Of a stretch of DNA of 64,000 nt, positions 32,462 through 44,210 are shown in pieces. The stretch covers positions 126,428 to 190,427 of the forward strand of contig NMRB01001145.1 of the NCBI GenBank assembly GCA_002633025.1. Direction: 5' to 3'. The notes below the pieces were generated by a model. That model was not told the DNA's origin and ran no database searches. It saw nothing but the letters and a program-made list of their open reading frames with translations. Both the position numbers and the translations under genes were made by a program. The stretch comes from Notospermus geniculatus. Taxonomy: Eukaryota; Nemertea; Pilidiophora; Heteronemertea; Lineidae. Every line of letters starts with the position of its first letter. Position 1 is the first letter of the stretch.

Positions 32462-33203
32462 ACCAGACTGGGCCGTCACGCGGTACCGTGATTCGCGCTT
32501 TACCGTGATTTTGTGGTGAAAAGAGGAAGTGGATCGAATGTGGCGCAACCGCACAACTGCTCGCCGAGCATGGTGGGAATGGTGGTCGCGCTGCAGCGTG
32601 ATATCACGGGGCAGTTGAAGTCAACGTTTTACAATGGTTTACTTGTGAAGATTACAACAACAATCGCGGCTAACCGAGGCCACCCGAAGATAAGAGACTT
32701 TAGCACGTCTAATTTCAAAAAAGCGTCAATCGTTTAAAAAAAGCGTCATTTTGAAATGACCTGTCCAAATGCAATCTCTATNTGAATGGTATCCAGTCCA
32801 CCCTCAAGAATAATGGACTAGACCCTATTCATTTGGTCTGGGTTGTGGTTTTTAGGCATAATCCCCCAGGCCTATTTTTATCTTGGCTCAGAGGGTCGCT
32901 TAAGACATTTTCATGATTTTCTGGTCATTTTTGACAATGATATATTGGAACAGAATTGTTTTTTTTTATCATGGACTTGTAGAGTGGGTTGGATTTTGTG
33001 TGTATTCCAGGTTTTTCTATGAAAAAGCCATATGTTGACCACTTGCCTGCACGGACAAAACGTAATGAAGAAAATCGTACTAAAACAAAAGAGCTAATTA
33101 GTCATTTATGTTATCAAAAATAATGTCTATTGCCCTTCATTCATCCCTCCAAGTTTCAGAAACATAACTTGACAGGGATCCCAAATGGAGAATTTGATCT
33201 TAA

Positions 33204-33442
33204 AGGAGCTGGACGTCCAAGTTGTAAACAAACTGGTTTGTTTACAAACAGTGGCCAGCAAACTAGTTTTATTCCTTCGTGAAGGTGGCAGCACCAGTGA
33301 TCGTTAGACTGGTGCCCGGTCCAATGCAACTCACTCACGATATTCACGCCTACATCTCATCGACAATAGGTGGCAGCACCGCATGCGTCGCGTGGATAGA
33401 GAACCAGTGAGTGAGTGTTTACAACTTGGACGTCCAGCTCCT
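33204..33442. mobile_element. piggyBac-like MITE (TTAA duplication)
   Basis: AGGAGCTGGACGTCCAAGTT and its complement form the ends. TTAA lies at 33200-33203 and 33443-33446. The mirror arm at 31708-31720 shows the undisturbed GGGTTTAAGATC, so the empty site is known. 239 bp. Confidence 0.85.
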
Positions 33443-33509
33443 TTAAACCCCCATGACCTTTTCCATGTCATACTAGGTCCGTCATGTCCGTGCGACTTCG
33501 CCAACTTAC

Positions 33510-33606
33510 CTGGAATGGCATTCGCAACCATTGTCTGTTTTTCTTTAAGCAGTGTGGCCATACAGCAGTTGGCGACATACGCTATCTCAGGCCCAAAACG
33601 GAAGGA
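33510..33606 (-). CDS. FBH1-like helicase exon (motif IV)
   Basis: 97 nt between CTTTCAG and GTAAGTTGG, phase 0 in and phase 1 out, matching its neighbours. It reads SFRFGPEIAYVANCC, then MATLLKEKQTMVANAIP. SFRFGPEIAYVG is the motif IV block of FBH1, with the arginine kept. Confidence 0.88.
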
Positions 33607-33932
33607 CTGAAAGAGAGGAAAGTGGAGAAGTCCACTGTATAGTTCAACCATATTTTTTGTATGGTGCTACAATGGCTGCCTGATTAGAAAAACACGTCCG
33701 TGCCTGTCCACCGGCTCTGCAGCTACACCCGCGCTGTGGAAACAGCTAAAGGGAAAATACATTGGATCAATTTTTCCGCTTGTGCTCTCCTCACCTCCAC
33801 ACACCTCGTGGAAAAACAGCCTTAGTGTCAAGTATAAGTGTTGACGTCAATCCCATCACACCACAGTTGGCTGATAATACATTTAGTAACACCAGCTAAA
33901 CTCTTGTTTCAATGATTCGAGGTCAGTGTTAA

Positions 33933-34143
33933 AGGACCATGGTATTGCCACTTTCTGTTGACAGCCGGCGCCACCGGTACGATTCTCCAATACTGTAGTT
34001 AAGCCTTTCACCCCAGTGTTGGAGAATGTATGGTTACACTACAATGCACGTAGTAGCATGCATAGTTTACGAAGTCTTCAATAGAGGTCTCCCTTAAGGT
34101 GTTGTAGGTGTAACGCAGGATTGGGAAGCAATACTGTGGTCCT
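33933..34143. mobile_element. piggyBac-like MITE (TTAA duplication)
   Basis: The ends AGGACCATGGTATTGC and the complement of AGGACCACAGTATTGC are flanked by TTAA at 33929-33932 and 34144-34147. 211 bp with no ORF. Confidence 0.85.
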
Positions 34144-34230
34144 TTAACACCCACAGAAACCCCTTTATAAATTCAGGTGTGGATCCAGAGGGGGATGCCC
34201 ACCTCCCCCTTTGGCCAACAAATCTGTATG

Positions 34231-35076
34231 AAATGGTCCATGGACCATGTGCTCACCTGTTTGGACACACCGTAATAGTGTCATGGGTCATCTGACCTAG
34301 GGGTATACATGTATATGTACCAAGTTTCAGATCAATAGCTCCAGCGGTTACGAAACGTGCCCTGCTAACGGACAATGACGGACGCCGCAGGACGATAAAA
34401 GTTCACAACTGCTAAAAAGAAACTTTGGTCACATCGATCGCAGCGCCACGTCGTGACGTTAGTTCCTCCGGTTCCTAATGAGGAACCGGATGAACTAACG
34501 TCACGACGTGGCGCTGCGATCGATGTGACCGAAGTTTCTCTTTTCAACGTGGTTTCCAGTCATTTCCATTAACTTCTGCCATGAAATAAACCCTATTTTT
34601 TCAGTCGCATGACATTCAAATTTACACCATCTTGTCGCGGATGAAAATTTCTGCAATTTCTTTGCTTTTTTTCCTTAAAATAAAGAGGTAGGATGGCGAT
34701 AACGGCAACGTCTTTATCTCATTTTTTCCTGTAGAAAAAATGTACAGCAGATTTTTTCATGACGCTGTCACATCGATCGCTGCGCTGACCTGTCGGGATA
34801 AACGGCACGCAGGTTCCTCATTAGACATGTTAGATACACCTATGACAAAAATTTGGAGATGATCCAGTCATTAGTTCAGGAGTTATTGCACTTTTGTGTT
34901 TTGGGTTTTGGCCTCCTGGAGGCCAAGCCAAGAATCGAATCGGACCGAAACTGACCTAGGGGTATATAGGTCCCGAGTTTCAGATCAATAGCTCCAGCGG
35001 TTACAAAACATACCCTGCTAACGGCCGACGACGACGGACGCTGCACCACGACAAAAGCTCACGGGTGAGCTAAAAA
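34231..35076 (+). repeat. Interrupted copy of the composite dispersed repeat
   Basis: Starts with TGGTCCATGGACCATGTGC and the closing segment reaches 34418, where a hairpin element intervenes. The repeat resumes at about 34830 and ends with GCTCACGGGTGAGCTAAAAA at 35057-35076. Confidence 0.65.
34418..34539. repeat. Near-perfect 122 bp hairpin
   Basis: GAAACTTTGGTCACATCGAT through GTTAGTTC pairs with its complement up to 34539 around CCGGTTCCTAATGAGGAACC. There are about two mismatches by eye. Related text (TCACATCGATCGCTGCGCTG and GCAGGTTCCTCATT) lies at 34767-34820. Confidence 0.85.
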
Positions 35077-35319
35077 TTGACTGTGAAATTCTGGAATTTG
35101 GTGCAAATTTTTATGTTCCTACCACTGGGCGCCCCCCACTTTTCCCAAATCCTGGGTGCACCACTGAAAATCATATCAAGGATGTCTACAGTGGACTGCA
35201 ATTCATTCTGGTAGTTGAAGCTGGAGTAGGAAAAGTGCGAAACCTCACTATTAATGGTCGAAGTTGGAATTAAACCACGGCCAAGTGGGCCACGCAACAA
35301 CCAGAGAAGCTTACCCTAC

Positions 35320-35447
35320 CTGTGTGAGGTAGAATATCTTGGTAGCTGTCACTTGTGCCATTTTGTCGACTGCCCCATGGATCTGCTGCCTGGGGTCGCC
35401 TGCTAGAATCTTGGCCAGGGGCTGGGAAAGCAGAATGTCAGCCACAG
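35320..35447 (-). CDS. FBH1-like helicase exon (motif III, altered)
   Basis: 128 nt between CTCTGCAG and GTAGGG. It reads AVADILLSQPLAKILAGDPR, then QQIHGAVDKMAQ and KIFYLTQ. FBH1 has GDPHQQIYTFRGAV here, so about three residues after the QQI core are gone while frame is kept. Phases fit both neighbouring exons. Confidence 0.85.
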
Positions 35448-35559
35448 CTGCAGAGAGAAGATTGTACAAATTGTGAATTTGGAGAATCAGTTGGGGAAAC
35501 ATTTGTTTAATGACAGGTGTCACCCGACTCATACATGTATGTAACCCTTGACAGCACTA

Positions 35560-36485
35560 GGCATAGAAACTTGAAACTTATCTATGGAAACTTTTAGTGC
35601 TGCCAGTTTTACACTCTGGCCTGTAGGAGGCGCTTTGTGAAAACCTTTTGCCCGTATCTCCTGAATGCTCATAGCTGGAACCATGACATTTTTATGGTGG
35701 GTTCTTCTGATGAGGCAACATCACATAAATCACGGGTTTTAGATTTCACCCACTTTTCAAGGTCACAGAGGTCAAAGTTCAAAATTCCAGTGTTTGTTGG
35801 CCCATTTCTAAACCGCTAGGCTTAGAAGCTTGAAACTTGGTGTACTGGCCCCGTATTCATAAAGCTACTTAAGTCTAAGTATGATACTTATCTTTTGTGT
35901 TGAACAAAGGATAAGTGTCATACTTAGACTTAAGTAGTCTTATGAATACGGGGCCAGGTACCCTATCTCTAGACGGAAACTTAGCGCTGCCAGTTTTATA
36001 CTCTGATCTGTAGGGGGTGCTTTGTGAAAACCTTCTTTTGCCCGTACCTCCTGAATGCTGCTAGCTAGAACCATGAAATTTTTATGGTGGGTTCCTCTGA
36101 TGAGACTACATCACATAAATCGATTTGGCCCACTTTTCAAGGTCAGAGATGTCAAAATTCCAAATCCACTGTTTGGTGGCACATTTTGTGGCTACTTGGC
36201 ATTAGAGGGTTTTAATTTGGTATGCACCCTCTACAAGTGCACTAAATTTCGACCCAATCGGACTTCAAATATGGCCGCTAGGAAGCCATCTTGAAAAAAG
36301 GACTTTGACCCATATCTCATAAGTAGGAGTACATGTAAGTTGGATGTTATAACCTTGCTAAATCATGTATCTACCGGTAATATAAGTACCTTCTACAAAT
36401 TTCGGTTAGAGTGGACGTCAAATATGGCTGCCAGTCAGCCATCTTGAAAAGTTAACTTCGGGCCATATCTAATCAATAGTAAAGG
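35560..36485 (+). repeat. Dispersed repeat sequence with a MITE
   Basis: Two imperfect modules (each with CTGCCAGTTTTACACTCTG, TGCCCGTATCTCCTGAATG, TTTTTATGGTGGGTTC) and ATATGGCCGC...CATCTTGAAAA phrases. No gene is visible. Confidence 0.5.
35846..35956. mobile_element. 111 bp hairpin MITE
   Basis: TGGCCCCGTATTCATAAAG and the complement of TGGCCCCGTATTCATAAG, with the arms continuing through ACTTAAGTCTAAGTATGA. Confidence 0.85.
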
Positions 36486-36489
36486 TTAA

Positions 36490-38149
36490 AGGTGCTCTAG
36501 TTCAAATTGTAAACATTACGGTGTGCCACCTATTGTCAACTTCTGGTACTAACAAATCGGATAAAATCGAATTAAATCTTGCCTTTCACAACCTTTTGTT
36601 TGTTTTTGACCGTAAAATCATAAATATATTTCAGTTACAAGAATACAGTGGAACCCCGGTCGGCGACCACCCCGGAAAGACGACCAATTTTCAATTGTCC
36701 CGATTGTTTTTCTCTTTATTTCCTTTTGGAGAGTTTCACTAACGCGACCACCCCGCTATCCAGACCGTGACCACAGCTTTGGCTGTCCCAAACAGCAATT
36801 AGCACCTCGGTAACACGACCACTCACAACCTAATTAGGGATCTGATCATCAAACAAAGGCGAGTCAGCAGCGTGTGTGTACCAAACAGGACCAATTAATG
36901 CGTGGCATAAGCCGTGCGCATGACGTTTGCGGTCAGCAGTCATAAAAGGCAGGCCTAAACATGAGACGGGCGCAATATTTACACGGAATTCACTATTTCC
37001 ACACCTGCCGGTCGTCGATCTTAGTCATCACAGTGTCAGTGGGCTATCTGCTTACTAGTATCAGGCCAGGCTGGAAATGGTCTAGTCTGGTTTATTAAAC
37101 GAAACATGGATAAAAAAGAAAATATGACACTCAGTTTACTTCGGTCTGGATCGGCACTCATCAGGCCGATTTCGGTAAGGCAACCACCCCGCTAACGCGA
37201 CCACTTTGGGTCTGTCCCGTGGGTGGTCGTGTTACCGGGGTTCCACTGTACTTATCAAGATAGATATAAAACTAGAAATTGACTTACCAGTCAATTTGAA
37301 AGACCGCCCTTGGAAATTGGAAGCTAAGACAGAGTTGACTGCTCAAGAATTATTATCGAGCGGCCAGGTGACAGGTTTTTGAAATAGAGAGAATAAAAGT
37401 CTCCCTGCTTTTTATGAATGGGAGTCTTTTTTCCAAAGAGGGAGACTTGATTTCTCCCTACTAACTTCAGAAGGAGAAGCTGTAAAGGTCACTACTATTC
37501 AGTGATAAACTGAACTTTGTGCTATGTACTGCCAACAGGGTGCAATAACAGATATCTGGCGGACCAGAAAGGGATTGACTCTTCCCCACATCCATTGAAT
37601 CATCAATCAAGAGAGGAACCAGTACAGGGTGATCACAACGCCATCTTCAGCATACATAACGAACTAAAAGCACATGTGTAATGTAAGCTGCATGTCATAG
37701 AAGTGATAGTAATAGTACTATGAATTGCCTGAAGATGGCATTTCAGTCACTCAGTTTGAATCAATCATGAAATGTAGACAAACCGAGAAATGTCACCCAA
37801 ATTTCGCACTATTTGTACACGGATGACCCCAAGAATCAATAGGGTTCTGTGTAATATGCACATCTACAATTCCTGAACGTTTTACCGCGATACATGGCGT
37901 TTTTCGTTAGTTATCGTTGGAGAACCGCAGATTGGATGGAGAGATCCAGAGAGAGAGAGAGAGAGAAATTCAGTAAAAACAAGGAAGACCGCCCCATTGA
38001 GATGGGGGCGGTCTTAAATACATGTAGATATTAAACGTGTTTTATACACGGTGCTGCCACCTGTCCACAGGAAAAATAACTATTATAATCAACCAAGTAA
38101 ATATAATAAACAAACCGTAATGTTTACAATTCGAACACCTAGAGCACCT
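36490..38149. mobile_element. 1.66 kb piggyBac-like non-autonomous element
   Basis: The ends AGGTGCTCTAG and its complement are flanked by TTAA at 36486-36489 and 38150-38153. Both sides continue with ATTGTAAACATTACGGT. The interior shares the GGTGGCAGCACC-type motif with the 33204-33442 element. It contains a nested pogo-like MITE and no transposase. Confidence 0.8.
36646..37248. mobile_element. pogo/Tigger-like MITE, copy 2
   Basis: CAGTGGAACCCCGGTCGGCG ends with TA at 36644-36645 and 37249-37250. Related to 1602-2147. It is nested inside the TTAA element, so it is the younger of the two. Confidence 0.85.
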
Positions 38150-38252
38150 TTAAGGCTGGGTTTACATACCAGCCACACGAAACACGATCACTCGACACGG
38201 TACGTTGACGTACATGTACGCGTGTGTTGATTAACTGACAATGGATTTTCCA

Positions 38253-38440
38253 ATAGCCCTTTTTCAAAATCACGTGACGTCTTTGTGCGGAGCTACGTTT
38301 AGGGGCCCGAGTGACGTCACACAAACTGCGTCATGACTTTTTGCACCGCCAATTGCCATGACGCCGTTTGTGTGACGTCACTCGGGGCCCCTAAACGTAG
38401 CTCCGCACAAAGACGTCACGTGATTTTGAAAAAGGGCTAT
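38253..38440. mobile_element. 188 bp MITE with ~75 bp arms
   Basis: ATAGCCCTTTTTCAAAATCA, CGTGACGTC, TTTGTGCGGAGCTACG and so on is mirrored to 38440. A 47 bp end of the same family lies at 52351-52397. Confidence 0.9.
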
Positions 38441-38462
38441 CTGCCGTTTACATTGGTCTTTT

Positions 38463-39150
38463 GAGGTTCTTCACTGACGTCACACGGCCGCCATACCTTG
38501 GCCGTCAAAATGAAGCCTGGAGGCTGCCATCTTGTTCTCGGTTCGAACATTCAGCGGCCCGTACAGACCACTGGGAGCACACAACTCAACAAATGACTTT
38601 ACCTCACACAGTTTCTGAGCATAAGCAGTTGGTCTGGTGTGAAAACCGTGTTGAAAACAAAGCGAATCGTCCATACGGCTTGCTGTAGGCTAGAACAGTG
38701 TAGAAGAGTCCGATGAATGCCGATAACGTACAAACCACGTCAAAAACGCTGTGTTGATGCTGTGACGTTGTGTCATTTGACGGCCAATAGAGGTTCTTCA
38801 CGTGACGTCACAGCTCCAAATATCCGCCATATTGGCCGTCAAATGACGCAACGTCACAGCATCAACACAGCGTTTTTGACGTGGTTTGTACGTTGTCGGC
38901 ATTCATCGGACCTCTTCTACACTGTTCTACAGCAAGCCGTATGGACATTTCGCTTTGTTTTCAACACGGTTTTCACACCAGCCCAACTACTTGTGCTCAG
39001 AAACTGTGAGAGGTAAAGTCTTTTGTTGAGTTGTATGCTCCCATTGGTCTGTGCGGGCCGCTAAACTTTTGAACCCAGAACAAGATGGCCGCTTCCAGGC
39101 TTCATTTTGACGGCCAGTATGGCGGCCGTGTGACGTCAGTGAAGAACCTC
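38463..39150. mobile_element. Large palindrome, arms ~325 bp
   Basis: GAGGTTCTTCACTGACGTCA and its complement end the unit. The arms mirror each other along almost their whole length (CGTTTTTGACGTGG, GCCGTATGGAC, GGTCTG). It overlaps a second mirrored unit at 38788-39221, so the two are interlocked. Confidence 0.8.
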
Positions 39151-39221
39151 TATAGGTGACCATTATGTTGGGCCCGATTTGAGCTTTATTTGGAGCTGTG
39201 ACGTCACGTGAAGAACCTCTA
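38788..39221. mobile_element. MITE interlocked with the large palindrome
   Basis: Ends TAGAGGTTCTTCACGTGACG and its complement, with CAGCTCCAAAT continuing on both sides. Confidence 0.75.
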
Positions 39222-39535
39222 TACTCGTGGGGTTACGTAGATAGTGGAGTATATCGGGTGGCCCAGAAAAAACGATAACACTTTTTAAACCAGACTAATT
39301 GAAGGGCTTAGAGACAGAGTACGCTAACCCTCGAAATTTAGTTTCGACCATTATGTGACAGATGTGGATACAATGTATTCATGGCAGAGTGGGCTAACCA
39401 AAAAAAAAACTTGTGGGTTAGCCCACTCTGGCTCTAAACCCTTCAATTCAAAAACTACTGTACGTATAACTTTGAAATTTTACAGGTAGTAAGATAGGGG
39501 TGTTTGACAACTCCACCCCAATTTGCAGGCCAATA

Positions 39536-40346
39536 GAGGATGTGCAGCGACGATTGTGACGTCACTGCCGCGACGAGATGCCGCCATGTTGGACGTCACG
39601 TCCAACGCATTTGTAGCTTCAGGTGACGTCCAACATGGCCTGACGTGCGAATGATGACGTCAATGATGACGTCACGTGAAGTTCCTCTAGATGAGATCAA
39701 ACTAGGTCGTCGTTTATGACGTCAGGGCGATTTCTTGGCAACCCGCACATGCGCAGTTGTCATTTTCCTTGACAACGCGGAGGCTGGTGTGTTTACATTG
39801 GTTTCATGGGTTTCAACGAAGGATTCCGGCAATCGGCAACATTTTTGGTGGTTCTCTTCGATATTTCTGCAGAAGAGCCCTCAATTACACTGTGAACGGG
39901 TCTGGTAGTAGTTGAGGGACGGAAAAATCACTGGTTTCCCCGCTGGTTTCTCATAGGTTGAGCGAAGAATGGGGTAAATTCGCGATCGACCGGCCACGTG
40001 CTTCGCCATTTTTGTCCATTCGGAGACCCAACCTGGGCGAATTTTTCTGTAAATCTCACCCGATTTTCATGATGGTAACGATTTTCAGGAGCACCACACA
40101 CTTATAAACACAAAGCTGGGCGAAAAGCCCACAGAAAACGGCCAAAAGCCCACAGAAAACGGCCAAATGTGCGACCCACCGGCAAATCCTTCGTTGAAAG
40201 CCATTAAAACATCGACTTCCGGCTTGGTCCAAAGAAAACGGCAAAATGCGCATGCGCGAATTATCCATGGCAATGACCTAATTACGAAGTTTGATCTCAT
40301 CAATCGCCATGACGTCATAAACGACGACCTAATTTGAACTGATCTA
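39536..40346. mobile_element. Nested insertion(s) in the mariner arm, TA-flanked
   Basis: TA lies at 39534-39535 and 40347-40348. Comparison with the opposite arm (CAGGTCAATAGCATAAAAAC) shows that removal restores the arm. It comprises a ~150 bp GACGTCA-rich MITE ending TCCTCTA near 39690, and a unit with GGTCGTCGTTTATGACGTCA at both ends. Part of the second unit recurs at 52935-53044. Confidence 0.7.
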
Positions 40347-40462
40347 TACCATAAAAACTGTGAAAATTAGGACATTTTGAAAATTTTCGGTCAAGACGAG
40401 AAATGCCGGTCTGAGAAGTTACCCCAGTTGACATGAACAATGGACAATGTGTCTCCCGTCTT

Positions 40463-40717
40463 GCACAAAGACGGCACACAAGCAGACTGACTCAGAACTA
40501 TCTGGAGGAGGCAACTCCTCAGTTTATAAGGAAGGGTGAGTAGTCGACACAGTCACCGGACTTGAAACCTACAGATTACGCCGTGTGGAACAGTCTCTCA
40601 GAAAAGGTTTACGAAGGACAGATGAAATCATTCACAGAAAATGAACTGAACGAGAGAATTCGAGAGAAATGGGCAGAAATAAGCGGAGAAGAAATAAGAA
40701 ATTCGATTTCCAGGTGA
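40463..40717 (+). pseudogene. mariner-family transposase, C-terminal remnant
   Basis: A frame with one TAG at 40541. It reads HTSRLTQNYLEEATPQFI, then SPDLKPTDYAVWNSLSEKVY and ENELNERIREKWAEI. SPDLxPxDY(A)xW is the third catalytic region of mariner-type transposases. The N-terminal two thirds are absent. The stop sits where the family usually has W just before SPDL. Confidence 0.8.
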
Positions 40718-41054
40718 AAAAGCGCTTGCGCTTGCCGTCTTTGAGCAAGACTGGCATGACTGGCGACACATTATCCGTTGTTCATGTGAACAGAGGATGG
40801 TCTGATGTAACTTCTCAGACCGGCATTTCTGGTCTTGACGGAAAATTTTCAAAATGTCATAATTTTCATAGTTTTTATGCTATTGACCTGCAATTTGGGG
40901 TGTATTCATGGCAGAGTGGGCTAACCAAAAAAAAAACTTGTGGGTTCCCTATCTTAATACCGGTAAAATTTCAAAGTTATACGTACAGAAGTTTTTGAAT
41001 TAGGCCTATTCTAGTTTAAAAAGTGTTATCGTTTTTTCTGGGCCACCCGATATA

Positions 41055-42869
41055 CACGTTTTGAAGAGAACGAGCATGCTCGTTCTTTCAGGCGTGTGCT
41101 GACTTCGTGGGAAGATCTTGCGTTGTTTCGAAGTACGGAGATGGGCATTTTAGGATGCTTCCTCACCAAATATCACATCTTTTCTTATTTGCATCACGAA
41201 ATGCACGATACCTAATGAAAATACATGTAATGCCAAAATTCGAGGCATCGTGTCAAATGATAGAGACACGATGAAGGCCTATGTAAACCGCCGTGTTGGC
41301 GTGTTGTAATATCTACGCGTACGGTAGCGTGTCTTCCGTGTATCGACACGCTCTATGTAAACCCAGCCTAAGATGGTTTATGTTGCCTAAATATCTATGT
41401 AAGCATCCTCTACCAGTCGACCCGCAAAGGTATGAACAGCGCCACGACGTGTCAGCCGCTGTATTTGGCGGTAGTAACTGCTAAATCACTGAACGAAAGC
41501 GAGGCAGTGACGTAGGCTTAGCAGACGCTATAAAACAATCACTAATTATGCACGATTAATAAGACGTTTGAAGGTGGCGTGATGTTTACATGTTGATGGA
41601 TGTTTTTCTACGAAAGTTGCGGAAAATTTCATCGAAATCGGTTCAGTTTTGGCCGAGTTATCGATCGAAAGGTAACCTTGTGTTTTCGAAAACAGGCGTT
41701 CTTCAAAGTGCATACACTTTCTTGGAATAGTATTTTGAAACTTCTGCTTAGGTCATTCGGGTTGTTATAACATAGAAGAATCCACATGCGAAGAGTGGTT
41801 TTATGCACGCATGTCTGAGGGGTTGACAATCACCCCGAAACACAACCACATTTTCAAGAAATCTCTTTCGCTTTATCCATTGTCTACTGGTTCCATGGGC
41901 TCCGACGGTGGCTCATCAGCCAAGGAACCAGGTTTATGGCTGTGAGAATCTTTACCTACTGTTGTTCAAACTGCGTACAAAAACTGGGAATACCATGCCG
42001 AAGTATGAAATTAACACAGATTGGAGATTGATAGTTTCTCCATCCATTCAGTTTTGCTGGTTTTATGCAGGCAAGTATTTATGGAGTTATGGCACGTTTT
42101 TAACAACGCTCTACTCCAAGTGACCTCCAATTCTGTGTGGAGGACGAAATTTCTTAAACGATTTCTCATCACTCGTTTGCATTATTCTAAAATAAATTAC
42201 ACTAATGGAAAGCTCAATGTCTTAGCAAAATACTGATATATGGTTTATGTGGTTGAATTTGAACGGTCTTCTCGATGAACGCACTTATGTGCTAGGTGTC
42301 CGATTTCTCGAATGAGGTACTCGAGAAGCCTCGTCGAGGGCCCCGATCGCCTATTATTTTCCCACGCGCAAAATAAATCTGCCGTAGAAAAGAACCTTTG
42401 CGGGTCGACTGCTACATTTTTGCTAAGATTTCAGTTCCAACATACTTCAAATATGGCCGCCAGGTGGCCATCTTGAAAATAGAATTTTTGACATCTGCGG
42501 CCAACACAGGAAAGCGGTTTGCTCAAGCCACCAACTCCTTCTGACGGTCTTCGACTGAGTTTATGTCATTGATTAAATTATTGCTGATCAGATGAAATAA
42601 CGTGGTGTGTTCAGCTTTATCTTGTCTGTACTGATTCTTCATCATTCACCATGAGCGTCACAGCTTTACTTTACCACAGAGACTTATCACAGAGGTGAGC
42701 ACAATGGCCCTGGCCATTTCATTTCCGATGAGCTATTTCATAATTACGATCTACATGTATTTCCAAAATTTTGACGCAGAAATACATGTATTGACTGACA
42801 AGATCACTTTCATGTGGAACAAACCATGTTAAAATTAGCCCAGTATAGTATTTGAAATATTCATGGTAC
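41055..42869. other. No gene recognised
   Basis: Contains the 89 bp repeat at 41279-41369 and a dispersed-repeat phrase (ATATGGCCGCCAGGTGGCC) at 42453. The rest is unannotated intron sequence of the FBH1-like gene. Confidence 0.4.
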
Positions 42870-43035
42870 CAGGTGTCAAATCCTCTGCTCCATCAATGAG
42901 TATACAGTCGTAATTGTCAATCTTCGGCTTCGATAGCTGGTAGAGTTTCAGGTAGCCATCAGTGGTCATTTTGATTTGTTTGTCTTTTGTGTCCTTCATC
43001 TTGTTCCAGATGAATGTAGCATCCTTTGCATAGTT
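42870..43035 (-). CDS. FBH1-like helicase exon (Walker B, Glu replaced by Gly)
   Basis: 166 nt, phase 0 in (after TTCTTCCAG) and phase 1 out at CCTG/GTACCA. It reads NYAKDATFIWNKMKDTKDK, then GYLKLYQLSKPKIDNYDC and ILIDGAEDLTP. In FBH1 the last block is FVDEAQDCTPA, so the catalytic Glu of motif II is Gly (GGA, one base from GAA) and Q is E. Using this donor, the joined protein reads DLTP-AVADILLSQP, matching the family spacing. A weaker reading through the donor meets a stop 11 codons later. Confidence 0.85.
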
Positions 43036-43720
43036 CTGGAAGAAAATAAGGGGAATCATTTTTGAAAATCAACGATCAATGGTACACTACAATCACTGAT
43101 CAGTGACCAATGATCAATCATAAATGATGATTATTAAAAATATTTTTCTCATCAACATCACTGTGTTTGGTGTATTTTAAAAGGGTCCATGGACCATGTG
43201 CTCACCTGTGGGTGAATGTCCCAGAAGAACAGATGACAATTATTGCATGTTCAAGTGTAGGCCTATTCTGTACAGTTAGGCCGAACAGGGCAGGGTAGGC
43301 CTCATAAGGGACACACTGCGCTAAAACTACTGTAAAACAAGAGGACATCGAAGTGATGTCAATGGTTTCCGATGAGAAGTTTACTTCTCTAGATCTAGTT
43401 GACCTCTGACCTTGAGAAGTATTGCGTAACTGGAACAGGATCCCTGATCAGGTCTACTGATACATGCTTCTGCACCCAAATGTGAGCGACTTTGTGGTTA
43501 GGCCATACCAATTTTATTGTATAAAATGTTAGTTTAACGGATCTTCTCTCACCAAAAATGGCATGCTGCTGGCGAAAAAAATAAATAAATAAAATGAAGG
43601 AGTTGAGCTGATAAACTCCACCATGTCCACTGGCATGCACATCAATGTGATTTGAATAACAATACAAGACGCATGCTAAAGCATGGCAAATAGCCAGGTT
43701 TTCGAGGTGGATTAGTGAAT

Positions 43721-44210
43721 AAAATGAAATGGTCCATGGACTATATTATTCACCTGGTTGGACTTACATGTAATAGTTTTGTGACAGATGAAGGTATATA
43801 TCAGTTATCAGCAACCTGGGTCAAGTCATTCCTGAGTTATTTTTTGGGTTATGCCACCTGGTGGCCATATTTGATGTCCAATCAGGCCAAAACTTCACAT
43901 GCACATAAATGTCATCGAGAGGGAGCCATATAGCACATTTGAGCACTCTTGGTCAAGTCGTTCCTGAGTTATAGCACTTTGATGATTTTCGGGTTATGCC
44001 ACCTGGTGGCCATAATGGAAGTCAAATCAAGCCGAAAGTTGACGCACACATAAAGGTCATCTAGAAGGAGGTACATATCGTGTTTGAGCACTGTGGGTCA
44101 AGGCGTCCCTGCCCGGCTGAGTTATAGCACTACTTAGATGATTTTCAGGTTACACCACCTGGCGGCCATACTAAAAGTCCAATTGCGCCGAAACTCAACA
44201 TTTTCGAAAG
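43721..44210 (+). repeat. Dispersed composite repeat, left part
   Basis: Begins with a diverged palindrome (ATGGTCCATGGACTATATTA) and carries three ~140 bp modules with CACCTGGTGGCCAT. It is interrupted at 44211 by a 4 kb element and resumes at 48224. Confidence 0.7.

Larger units (their letters stand above)
31692..33461. mobile_element. 1.8 kb fold-back unit
   Basis: Arm 31692-31834 (AAAAGGTCATGGGGGTTTAA through GACTAATTAGCTCTTTTGTT) is mirrored at 33081-33203 plus 33447-33461. The right arm is split by a TTAA-flanked MITE. The interior includes the MITE at 32218-32461 and no protein-coding gene. Confidence 0.7.
39250..41054. mobile_element. mariner-like element derivative with ~300 bp inverted repeats
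   Basis: The ends TATCGGGTGGCCCAGAAAAA and complement are typical of IS630/Tc1/mariner-type termini. Long arms (CAGAGTGGGCTAACC and AAATGCCGGTCTGAGAAGTT on both sides) enclose a short transposase remnant. The left arm is split by an insertion at 39536-40346. Confidence 0.75.
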
